Source: Pectinatus haikarae (GTDB taxonomy: Bacteria > Bacillota > Negativicutes > Selenomonadales > Selenomonadaceae). From it: 64,000 nucleotides of DNA. Shown in pieces: positions 25,616 through 34,300 of this stretch; within the stretch, counting starts at the first letter, position 1; each line of letters opens with the position of its first letter. The notes under the pieces are model-generated. The model worked only from the letters and a program-made list of their open reading frames with translations, was not told where the DNA came from and searched no databases. The position numbers were made by a program, and so were the translations under genes. Where the stretch lies: positions 27,510 to 91,509 of the forward strand of contig NZ_WIQM01000009.1 of NCBI RefSeq assembly GCF_015732185.1, in the 5' to 3' direction.

Positions 25616-26658
25616 AAAAGTTAAACAGTTATTCCTGGGTAATGATTTTCACAGGTATTCTGCTTGCAGAAATTTTTTTTGCCTTGGGTATGGGATCTGT
25701 AAAATTATCTGGTAACGAAATTTATGAAACTTTATTTCAGGGTATACAAAGTAATATGCCTGTTACTGCTCCCCGTCAGGGACCCGTACACGATATTGTC
25801 TGGCTGCTTCGCTTCCCGCGGCTGCTACTGGCCGCGGCCACCGGTGCAGGTCTTGCTGTATGCGGGACAGTGATACAGGCAGTGGTAAAAAACCCTTTAG
25901 CCGATCCATATATTCTAGGTATTTCCTCCGGGGCCTCTCTAGGAGCGGTATTATCGATTTTTCTTGGTGCAGGAATATTCTTTGGCCCGGATTTTATAGG
26001 CATATGCTCATTTGCAGGAGCTTTTTCCATATCCTTATTGGTGCTTATCATTTCTCAGATGGACGGTAAACCGGACACGACAAAGCTTCTTCTCACGGGC
26101 ATGGCCGTAAATATGGCTTGTTCCTCAATATCCAGTTTTATAGTATATTTTGCCAATGACAAAGATGGTATCCAAACAATACTATTCTGGCTGATGGGCA
26201 GTTTTGCCGGTGCTCAATGGAGTACTCTGCAGATCATTATTCCTGTGGTATGTTTCGGTATAATATTTTTTTGGACTCAAAATCGCACTTTAGATATAAT
26301 GCTGCTTGGTGATCATACGGCTGTCACTCTGGGAACAGATCTGAGTAAATACCGGCATGTATATCTTCTGATGAGTGCATTTATCGTCGGTTTCCTTGTA
26401 TACTCGGCAGGTATGATAGGCTTTGTCGGTCTGATAATACCGCATATTGTACGAATTTTTACCGGAACAGGGCATAGATATTTACTGCCTTTGGCAGCAT
26501 TGCTGGGAGCAGTGTTGCTGGTTGCAGCCGATGTTATCAGCAGAATTTTGATAACCGGTACAGATATTCCCGTCGGGATCATAGTATCTCTCCTCGGAGC
26601 GCCGGGATTTGTTTTTCTTACAGCAAAAAAATCATATTCTTTTGGAGGAAAAAATTGA
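25612..26658 (+). CDS. btuC: FecCD-family ABC permease (corrinoid, BtuC type)
   Basis: A 348-residue permease with about ten membrane helices and family motifs LRFPRLLLAAATGAGLAVCG, VIQAVVKNPLADPYILGISS and MIGFVGLIIPHIVRIFTG. It starts at TTG 25612 with GAGGTG upstream; the TTG overlaps the stop of the binding-protein gene. It forms the membrane channel for corrinoid import. A siderophore or heme cargo is possible for this family, but the riboswitch argues for corrinoid. Confidence 0.92.
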   Translation: MKKLNSYSWVMIFTGILLAEIFFALGMGSVKLSGNEIYETLFQGIQSNMPVTAPRQGPVHDIVWLLRFPRLLLAAATGAGLAVCGTVIQAVVKNPLADPYILGISSGASLGAVLSIFLGAGIFFGPDFIGICSFAGAFSISLLVLIISQMDGKPDTTKLLLTGMAVNMACSSISSFIVYFANDKDGIQTILFWLMGSFAGAQWSTLQIIIPVVCFGIIFFWTQNRTLDIMLLGDHTAVTLGTDLSKYRHVYLLMSAFIVGFLVYSAGMIGFVGLIIPHIVRIFTGTGHRYLLPLAALLGAVLLVAADVISRILITGTDIPVGIIVSLLGAPGFVFLTAKKSYSFGGKN

Positions 26659-27440
26659 TGGATATATCAGTAAAAAATATTTCGTTTTCTATAAAAAATA
26701 CTGTTATACTGTCAGACATTTCTGCGTCGATAGCCTCAATGGAATGTGTCGGCATCGTGGGCCCAAACGGAAGCGGCAAATCCACACTTTTAAAATGTAT
26801 ATACAGAGTTTTGCAGCCTGATGCCGGAGAAATATTTTTCGACGGCAGCAACATAAAAAATATGACTCTCAAGGAATCCGCACGTGCTGTCAGTGTTATG
26901 GCTCAGGATAATAGTTATGCTTTTGATTTTCTTGTGGAAGATATCGTCCTGCTGGGAAGAACGCCATACAAAAAAATGCTCCAATTTGATAATGAAGCTG
27001 ACTATAAAATCGTCAAAAATGCTCTGAAAACCGTCGGATTGGCAGGCTTTGAAAAAAGAAATTTTTCTGCTATCTCAGGGGGTGAAAAACAGCGGGTTAT
27101 CCTGGCAAGAGCCCTGGCTCAGAATACTTCCTGTCTGATAATGGATGAACCGACAAATCATTTAGATATAAAATACCAAATGCAAACTATGGAGATCGTA
27201 AAAAAACACAAATTCACCAGTATCATAGCCATACATGATCTCAATATCGCGGCTCTGTACTGTGATAGAATAATCGCATTAAAAGATGGGCAAATAGTTG
27301 GCAATGATGTTCCGGAAAAATTGCTGACGCCAGAGTTCATTTATTATCTATATGAAGTACTGTCCGAAGTTCACATGAATAAAAAAACAGGAAAAGTCAA
27401 CATCATCTATATGCCCTCAGATTCAAATATTTGCAAATGA
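26658..27440 (+). CDS. btuD: ABC transporter ATPase (corrinoid, BtuD type)
   Basis: A 260-residue ATPase: Walker A GPNGSGKST, Q-loop MAQDN, signature SGGEKQRVILARAL, Walker B CLIMDEPTNHLD, H-loop AIHDL. ATG 26658 sits nine bases after GGAGG, at the very end of the permease gene. It powers corrinoid import with the permease and binding protein. A bidirectional terminator follows at 27502-27545. Confidence 0.93.
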   Translation: MDISVKNISFSIKNTVILSDISASIASMECVGIVGPNGSGKSTLLKCIYRVLQPDAGEIFFDGSNIKNMTLKESARAVSVMAQDNSYAFDFLVEDIVLLGRTPYKKMLQFDNEADYKIVKNALKTVGLAGFEKRNFSAISGGEKQRVILARALAQNTSCLIMDEPTNHLDIKYQMQTMEIVKKHKFTSIIAIHDLNIAALYCDRIIALKDGQIVGNDVPEKLLTPEFIYYLYEVLSEVHMNKKTGKVNIIYMPSDSNICK

Positions 27441-27501
27441 TTTATACTAAAAAAATTATTTCTTATTTATACTCTTGCATGATAAAAACACAGCCAAAAT
27501 A

Positions 27502-27545
27502 AAAGATGCCATGACTGGAATATGAATTTCAGTTATGGCATCTTT
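27502..27545. terminator. Bidirectional intrinsic terminator
   Basis: AAAGATGCCATGACTG pairs with CAGTTATGGCATCTTT (one G-T pair), with A-rich and T-rich flanks. It ends both the cobalamin operon (+) and the tetR gene (-). Confidence 0.85.
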
Positions 27546-27563
27546 ATCGATTATTCATTCTTA

Positions 27564-28217
27564 TCAGCAGTTATCATTTTCTATCAATCCGGCAGCCAGC
27601 AAACTCATCCCATGGAAACACAGGCGTTCGAAGCTTATCGTATTAAATATAACATGAGCTTCTTTCATAGCTGTTTTTTGTTTTCTGCTCATATGCGTAA
27701 ATGGGTATATCCCAAAGACATATATAAAAAATTCTGAACGAAAAGCTTTTTTGGTACGCATAGGTGTCGAAGGAAAAAATTTATCGATGCCCTGATAGAA
27801 AATTTTAAATATAACAGCTGCATTTTTCTTAAACTCTATTAATTTCTCAATGCGGCAATTATTTTCTATAGCAGTGAGATGGATAGACAAAAGACGCAGC
27901 ATTTTTTCACGTTTTACTAAAGACCCTGTAAGAAACTGACAAAAATCATTTTTTGTCATTGACTCGGTATTTTCGAACTTCGTTTTTACCTCATCATACC
28001 AATCCATATATTCCTGCTGCATGAGATCCAAGAAAATTTCTTCTTTTGTTTTGTAATAATTATAAATGGATGAGCGGGTAAATGATGTTAATTCGGAAAT
28101 AGCTTTGATAGTAACACTGTCAAAATTTGATTTGCCATAAAGTGCATCGCAGGCATCTATTATTTCTTTTTGACGATGTGTGATTTGTTCCTCCGTACGT
28201 GCTCTTTGAAAATCCAT
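27564..28217 (-). CDS. TetR-family transcriptional regulator
   Basis: A 217-residue regulator with the TetR helix-turn-helix near the N-terminus (IIDACDALYGKSNFDSVTIK, AISELTSFTRSSIYNYYKTK and EE). The ligand domain that follows is not assignable. TAGGAG precedes ATG 28217. It is divergent from the aldehyde dehydrogenase gene, and the shared 160-bp region holds two related palindromes, so it probably represses the dehydrogenase gene and itself. Confidence 0.88.
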   Translation of the reverse strand: MDFQRARTEEQITHRQKEIIDACDALYGKSNFDSVTIKAISELTSFTRSSIYNYYKTKEEIFLDLMQQEYMDWYDEVKTKFENTESMTKNDFCQFLTGSLVKREKMLRLLSIHLTAIENNCRIEKLIEFKKNAAVIFKIFYQGIDKFFPSTPMRTKKAFRSEFFIYVFGIYPFTHMSRKQKTAMKEAHVIFNTISFERLCFHGMSLLAAGLIENDNC

Positions 28218-28290
28218 ACTTTTCTCCTATTCCTATTATTTACTATTATACCGCAGCCTACAGTATATTTCTAACTTAAATTTCCTTTTA

Positions 28291-28311
28291 TAGTTGACAC
28301 CGCGTCAACTA
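28291..28311. promoter_or_regulatory. TetR operator 1, overlapping the ALDH -35 box
   Basis: A 21-bp palindrome with arms TAGTTGAC and GTCAACTA around ACCGC. It contains the TTGACA -35 hexamer (28294-28299), so a bound repressor would block RNA polymerase. Confidence 0.75.
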
Positions 28312-28322
28312 TTTGCTATATT
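28294..28322 (+). promoter_or_regulatory. Promoter of the aldehyde dehydrogenase gene
   Basis: TTGACA (28294-28299), exactly 17 bases, then TATATT (28317-28322). Near-consensus. Operator 1 covers the -35 and operator 2 lies at about the transcription start. Confidence 0.75.
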
Positions 28323-28329
28323 TTAATTA

Positions 28330-28344
28330 TTGACACTGTGTCAG
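28330..28344. promoter_or_regulatory. TetR operator 2
   Basis: TTGACACTGTGTCAG repeats the core of operator 1 (TTGACAC-n-G-GTCAA), 36 bp downstream of it. Two copies in one divergent region suggest cooperative repression. Confidence 0.65.
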
Positions 28345-28377
28345 CAATTTGTCAATCAAGTTTAAGGAGGAAATATA

Positions 28378-29859
28378 ATGGATAAAATTGTCGATAAGAG
28401 CTATAGTTTATGGATTGACGGGAAGTGGACTCCTGCCAGGGATAATAAAACATACGAAACTATATCACCTGCCACCGGTGAAGTTTTAGCCGCTTGTGCA
28501 GAGGCCTCAAAAGAAGATGTTGACAAGGCTGTAAAAGCCGCATGGAAAGCTTTTCCCGAATGGAAAAAAACAAGTCCGGCGCAGCGTTCCGCTATTTTGT
28601 TGAAAATTGCTGATCTGATAGATGCAAATAAAGAAAAGCTGGCTTTGACAGAAAGCATGGACAACGGTAAACCTGTCCGTGAAACTCTCAACATCGATAT
28701 TCCCGCGGCCAGCGATCATTTTCGCTATTTTGCAGGCGTACTCAGAGCAGAAGAAGGAACTGCAACATTTTTGGACAACGATACATTAAGCATCGTTACG
28801 GAAGAACCTCTCGGTGTAGTGGCGCAGATAGTGCCTTGGAATTTTCCTTTTCTGATGGCTGCATGGAAATTGGCACCTGCTTTGGCTGCGGGAAATTGTA
28901 TAGTTTTCAAACCATCCAGCGAAACCTCGCTTAGTGTTCTGGAGCTTGCGAAAATTATTTCTGCTGAAAATATTTTACCGGCGGGTGTTTTAAATATTTT
29001 AACGGGAAAAGGATCGACCACCGGTAATTATATAATTCAACATCCTGATATCAAAAAACTTGCCTTTACGGGATCTACGGAAGTTGGTTATGACGTAGCT
29101 AAAGCAGCTGCCGACAAGCTTATTCCTGCTACGCTTGAACTTGGCGGAAAATCAGCTAATATTTTCTTTGATGACATGCCGTGGGATAAAGCTGTAGACG
29201 GTGTATGCCTGGGCATTTTATTTAATCAAGGACAGGTTTGCTGCGCAGGATCACGAGTATTTGTGCAGGATACTGTATATGATAAATTCGTTGCGGCGGT
29301 CAAGAAAAAATTTGAGACTGTAAAAATAGGTCTTCCCTGGGAAAAAGATACCATGCTCGGCAGTCAAATAAGTCAGCGACAATTGAAAAAGATCCTTTCA
29401 TATATTGATATAGCTAAAGATGAAGGTGCCAGTATCGTCACCGGTGGCAAAAAAGTCAGTCTCCCGGGACTTGAAAACGGAGCTTATATGCAGCCTACAA
29501 TACTTGGCAATGTGACCAATGATATGCGTGTTGCCCGTGAGGAAATCTTCGGACCTGTGGTATGCTTCATAAAATTCCATACAGAAGATGAAGTCATACG
29601 TCTGGCAAATGCAAATGAATATGGCTTAGGCGGAGCCGTATGGACGAAAGATATCAATAAAGCTTTCCGTGTGGCGCGGGCAGTTGAAACCGGAAGGATG
29701 TGGGTCAATGATTACAATAACTTACCGGCTCATGCGCCTTTTGGCGGATATAAAAAATCCGGTATTGGCAGAGAAACACATAAAATGATTTTAAAAAATT
29801 ACACCCAGGTGAAAAATATCTTTATAAGTATGAAAGAAACACCATCCGGACTGTATTAA
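28378..29859 (+). CDS. NAD(P)-dependent aldehyde dehydrogenase
   Basis: A 493-residue enzyme of the aldehyde dehydrogenase superfamily: PWNFPFLMAAWKLAPALAAG, cofactor loop FTGSTEVG, general base Glu in LELGGKSANIFFDD, catalytic Cys in FNQGQVCCAGSR, C-terminal WVNDYNNLPAHAPFGGYKKS. AAGGAGG precedes ATG 28378. It oxidises an aldehyde to the acid; the substrate (aliphatic, betaine or amino-aldehyde) is not fixed by sequence. Regulated by the divergent TetR through two operators. Confidence 0.93.
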   Translation: MDKIVDKSYSLWIDGKWTPARDNKTYETISPATGEVLAACAEASKEDVDKAVKAAWKAFPEWKKTSPAQRSAILLKIADLIDANKEKLALTESMDNGKPVRETLNIDIPAASDHFRYFAGVLRAEEGTATFLDNDTLSIVTEEPLGVVAQIVPWNFPFLMAAWKLAPALAAGNCIVFKPSSETSLSVLELAKIISAENILPAGVLNILTGKGSTTGNYIIQHPDIKKLAFTGSTEVGYDVAKAAADKLIPATLELGGKSANIFFDDMPWDKAVDGVCLGILFNQGQVCCAGSRVFVQDTVYDKFVAAVKKKFETVKIGLPWEKDTMLGSQISQRQLKKILSYIDIAKDEGASIVTGGKKVSLPGLENGAYMQPTILGNVTNDMRVAREEIFGPVVCFIKFHTEDEVIRLANANEYGLGGAVWTKDINKAFRVARAVETGRMWVNDYNNLPAHAPFGGYKKSGIGRETHKMILKNYTQVKNIFISMKETPSGLY

Positions 29860-29892
29860 GATGCATTAAAAAAGCTGACAATCGGATTAAAT

Positions 29893-29935
29893 CCTCAAAC
29901 TGACTAATATAAAATCAGTTTGAGGGTTTTATTTT
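29893..29935 (+). terminator. Intrinsic terminator after aldehyde dehydrogenase
   Basis: CCTCAAACTGA (29893-29903) pairs with TCAGTTTGAGG (29915-29925), followed by GTTTTATTTTA. Confidence 0.88.
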
Positions 29936-29998
29936 ATGAGCAGGAAAAATAAAAGTTTATATAAAAGCAGCAATCCTTAAAACGCTGTTAAAAATATC

Positions 29999-30145
29999 AT
30001 GAAGAATATGTGGATGTCTGTTTTATTGGAAGGTGCTTTTGACGGTAAATTGGATGAATTTCTTGTCTACAGTAAATATGACTATAAAAACAAAGCAACT
30101 GGCAAATTCGGAAATTTTATGTTTACAGAATTGCAGTTGGCTTGA
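29999..30145 (+). CDS. Small hypothetical frame or gene remnant, 48 aa
   Basis: ATG 29999 opens 48 codons (MKNMWMSVLLEGAFDGKLDE and so on, ending FTELQLA). No clear ribosome site and no recognised family. It lies in the otherwise gene-free interval between the dehydrogenase terminator and the CRISPR leader, and may be a decayed fragment. Confidence 0.2.
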   Translation: MKNMWMSVLLEGAFDGKLDEFLVYSKYDYKNKATGKFGNFMFTELQLA

Positions 30146-30247
30146 TATAATCGAATAGATACTGCACAAGGGGAAAAGCCTTAGCATACTACTATTAGGT
30201 CGATTGAGACTCAAAATCTGATATTTTTGAAATGTATTGAAAAATTG

Positions 30248-30276
30248 TTGACTTTTTTATATAATAGTATTATATA
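30248..30276 (+). promoter_or_regulatory. CRISPR leader promoter
   Basis: TTGACT (30248-30253), 17 bases, then TATATA (30271-30276). It points into the array, whose first repeat begins about 240 bases later. The leader (about 30280-30523) has no gene; just before the first repeat it holds the small inverted repeat GCAAAA/TTTTGC (30500-30516). Confidence 0.6.
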
Positions 30277-30523
30277 AGTGCGAATGATAAGTATATAAAA
30301 AGCAGTTTTGTTAAAATTATTTAGATAGAGGCGTTTTTCCGGTAATTTAAAGAATAAATGAGATACTTACTTCCAACAAATCTGTTTAGGGTTTCGCACT
30401 GTAGTAATAACGGGATAATTGTCTTAAATATATAAATTCAAGGATACCCTCAGTATAGTTTTGTGCTGATTCGCAAATTATACTCGGTAAACCTGCATTG
30501 CAAAAGGACTTTTTTGCGGTGCT

Positions 30524-30957
30524 CTTACAATCCCCACATACAGGGGAACTGAAACGCGATTGATGCGGCAGCTAGGACAATACCATGCACCTTACAATCC
30601 CCACATACAGGGGAACTGAAACGCACCGTCATATGCAACTGCTACTGCGTATATCACTTACAATCCCCACATACAGGGGAACTGAAACATTATCCCTTTT
30701 GAATCAGGTGTAATCGTTATAAACTTACAATCCCCACATACAGGGGAACTGAAACTGTCCTACGCTGCAAATCTGTCTGTCGCTCACTCAACTTACAATC
30801 CCCACATACAGGGGAACTGAAACTGCCTGAGCAATTGCCTGCTGGTACTCATTTTGCACCTTACAATCCCCACATACAGGGGAACTGAAACAAAAATTAC
30901 TCATAATATTCGCTTGCGTCATAAGCTTACAATCCCCACATACAGGGGAACTGTAAT
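30524..30957 (+). CRISPR. Type VI-A-like CRISPR array, seven repeats
   Basis: Six identical 32-nt repeats start at 30524, 30591, 30657, 30724, 30792 and 30860. A seventh at 30926 is degenerate at its 3' end (CTGTAAT in place of CTGAAAC). A ten-base stump of an eighth is at 30993-31002. Spacers are 34-36 nt and all different. The repeat starts CTTACAATCCCC and ends GGGGAACTGAAAC; CCCC and GGGG make a short stem around an ACATACA loop, closely resembling known Cas13a repeats, which end GGGGACTAAAAC. Degeneracy at the right end puts the leader on the left, so the array is read toward the effector gene. Confidence 0.96.
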
Positions 30958-31164
30958 TGCGCTCATAAAAGAATAGGGTACTGGGCTTGCTACTTACAAT
31001 CCATGCTCTTCTGAGGGCGGACGAAGAGGAGTGTGTGTTGGGCAATTATTATCGGAAAAGATTTTAGATATTGTTTGTGAATATGTTTAACGGAATATTT
31101 TGCAAATGTCATAAAATAGTTAATAGTAATGCATTTTTTATTGATAATTTTAAAAAAAGTATAA

Positions 31165-31206
31165 AGAAAACCAGCTCCGGCATCACTTTGCCGGAGCTGG
31201 TTTTCT
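31165..31206. terminator. Strong hairpin between array and cas13a
   Basis: An 18-bp perfect stem, AGAAAACCAGCTCCGGCA against TGCCGGAGCTGGTTTTCT, around a six-base loop. GC-rich core with flanking A/T runs; a better T-run lies on the minus-strand side. It should stop or slow array transcripts before cas13a, implying that the effector has its own promoter between 31207 and 31304 (for example a TATAAT near 31226 or 31243). Confidence 0.7.
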
Positions 31207-31304
31207 CTACAATAAAAACAAATATAATGCAGGTAAATGATAAATATAATCGAAGAATTAATAATAACTTAATGAATTATGCGGAAAAGGGTGTGTGTCT
31301 GCTA

Positions 31305-34300
31305 ATGAAACTAACAAGAACTAAGAATTCTAGTAATGCAGTTTTTTATCGTGATACTCAAAAAGGAGGTTTATATATTAGCAATAATTTTGCTGAGGAT
31401 AAAACTGAAAACATAATAAAAAAATTACCATTTGAAGCATCACTTACGACACGCATTCTATCTAACCCAAATAAAAGAAAATCGTATGATCAATCAAAGA
31501 ATAATACTACAAAATTTGATCTTTCTAATTTTATTAATAAATTAATAAAATTAGGGAATGTATCACTCCCAGCTATAAAAGGCAATACCTTCGATCCATC
31601 AAAATATCTTTCCCTCTATGGATGCAATTTGACCATAGAAAAAGATGGTGAAACACTAGGAAATTTATTAAAAAGGCACTACGAAAAAAATGAGGATATA
31701 ACAGAAGACTTAAAAATATGGCATTGTGCGCTGCAAGAAAGAATTGCATATAAACAAAAAAAGTTGAAAGAATCTATTAAAAATAATAATATACCTTTTA
31801 CTGCTGAAACTGATAATAAGGGAGCCATACAAGGACTTAGAGTTCAATGGTTATATTACTTTATAAAAAAAGATGGTATTGATTTTGATTGCCTTAAAAA
31901 ATACGAAGAATTATATGAGTATGAAAAACTTTATGCTAATTTATGTATTATATTAAATAATTATTACAAAAATAATCTTAATGCAGATAATGTAAGTATC
32001 AAAAGCCCCCAAAAATTGGGTGAAATCATATATAGAAATGTTAAAGAATATCATAAAAACTTGTACACAAAGCTGAAGGAAAATCTTTCTGCAAATGATT
32101 TGCAAGACTTTAATTTTTATTTAGATGAAATACAAGAATATTTTAGACATTATTTTGGAAGTAATAAAGCTAAAATCAGTCTAAATAAGAAATACAAGGT
32201 AGAAAATTTAATAGACAAAAACATTCAGGGAAGTTATCGTTATATATGGATTAAAACCCACTTAGTCAATAAAATAAATGCCTTATTAATTCAAAATGGC
32301 AAACTATCGTATTACCTTGATGATAAAAATCTTAATCCCACATCTAATGATCTTTCTGATATACAAATTAAAGAAGCATTTAAAAAACAATTTATTTTAT
32401 CTATAACATGGGCAATAACTAGACTTAATTACTTTTTTGATTATGGCAGTAATAATTCTGATTTATTAGGAAAAAACGAAGCATCAACTGGTACAAAAAT
32501 AGAAGGAGACATTCTTCAAGAATTTAATAAAAATTGTACACTAAAAGATATATACGAAAATATACAAAAGAATACTATTACCGATTTTACTGATATCACT
32601 TATATTAAATATTTTTTAAACGGATTAATTGAAAACAGAAATAATAATAAAACCATTTTACAAGAAAAATTATGTACATCTTTTCCTCTTAATGCGGAAA
32701 ATGATATTCAGAATATAGATATAGGAAAACTTCTTGATATCCTTGATGCAGCAAAAGATAGTATCGAATATCTACGTAATAATATTATTCATTACAAAAA
32801 AGATTGTCTGTATACGTTAATACAGTCTAATGAAATAGTTAATAGAAACTATTTTTCTCAAATAAAAACATTATTTACAATTGATAAATCACATATAAAT
32901 GACTATTTCAAAGCTCAATTCCGCAGTTCATTAATTGCTAATATTTTCCCTTTAAAAATTTTAAAACAATTATTTATTAATAATAGGCTTACTTTTCACA
33001 TCTACGCGCCAAAGTATACGCTAATGCCATCTTTTCGCAATATATATAAACGAGGTGTAAATCTATGTAGCATGGATAAGAATAATATTAGGAAACTTAG
33101 TTGGTATAATACGCCGGATTTAATTGATAACGACATTTATAAAAAATGGCAAGCGTATAAAAATTTATTACAACTTATTTATGAGCACAGTTTTCTTCCT
33201 GCCATTAAAAATGAGAAAAATGGGGAAGCCCTAGTCACTAATTTTATAAATGAAACAATTACTATGAGTGAAAAAGTACTTAAATATAATGAAAACACAC
33301 CTGGCATTAGCCAGCAAAACAAATATTCCCGCTATAGTAGTATGAATAAATACAGATGGGGACAAAGTTTAGCTAATTATATGGCGGAACTTCAAAGACT
33401 ACAATCCACCAAAGAAAGTAATAAACATGACGATATAAATAATAGCCCGAAATTAAAAAAGTTACAATTAAGGGGAAAAAATAACAATGATAAAAATTAT
33501 TATATAGATTTTGTACAAGACATTTTTGTACGTGCTTTTGATAATTATCTTGAAACCAGACTTGGCAGCAATGTAAAAAATGAATTGCAATCAATATTTA
33601 ACAAGGATTTTATATTGCCTAAAGGAAATGAATCAGAGGACACTCTCAATGAACTTTTTAATAAACAAAATCCTATTCTGTATATGCAAAATGATTTATC
33701 TATAACAAATTATGAAGATAAAAAGCTTTGCTTATTATTTTATCCTTTCTTACGTATGCTAGAAAAAAGAGAATTAGCAAATCTCCAACATCAAGTTATC
33801 CGCTATCGCTGTTCATTAGATAAACGTGATAAAAATAAACTTAGTAAGGAGAAATGTGATGAATACAGGCAATCAGAAAAGCTTGAGCAATTAATAGCTA
33901 TGCTAATTTTTACATTTCCAGACCATATAAATGAAGATAAATGTTATGAAGATATGGTTAACAGACATTTCAGCAGATTTATTGGTGGCAATATTAAAGA
34001 TTATATTGATCTATACTATCAAAATGATTACAAAACGCCTATTCAACAAAAAAGTATGCTGGCACTTATGCGTTCAGGAGCATTGCCGCTTTACTCCGAT
34101 ATGTTTCGCATTAATGGCAAGCCTATATATGAAATTACTAAACAAAATTATGATAAATATAAAGAAGATTGTTTACTTGGTACTGATCTAATATCTCCTA
34201 TTGAACAGGTACAAGAAACTTTAAGAAAACTTCATGACACATTATGCAAGTTAGGCCCGAAAAATACAAATAATCTTAAAACAATAAATGAATATAGGAA

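Noticed and set aside
31006..31028. CTCTTC/GAAGAG hairpin just after the repeat stump
   Set aside because: Only a six-base stem with an 11-base loop and no T-run; too weak to call a terminator.
30788..31045. Minus-strand 85-codon open frame across the CRISPR array
   Set aside because: It is just the translation of repeats and spacers (the repeat yields SPVCGDCK again and again); no ribosome site or family.
31071..31304. N-terminal extension of the cas13a reading frame from TTG 31071
   Set aside because: It contains the 18-bp terminator hairpin and array flank, has no ribosome site, and is not like known Cas13a starts.
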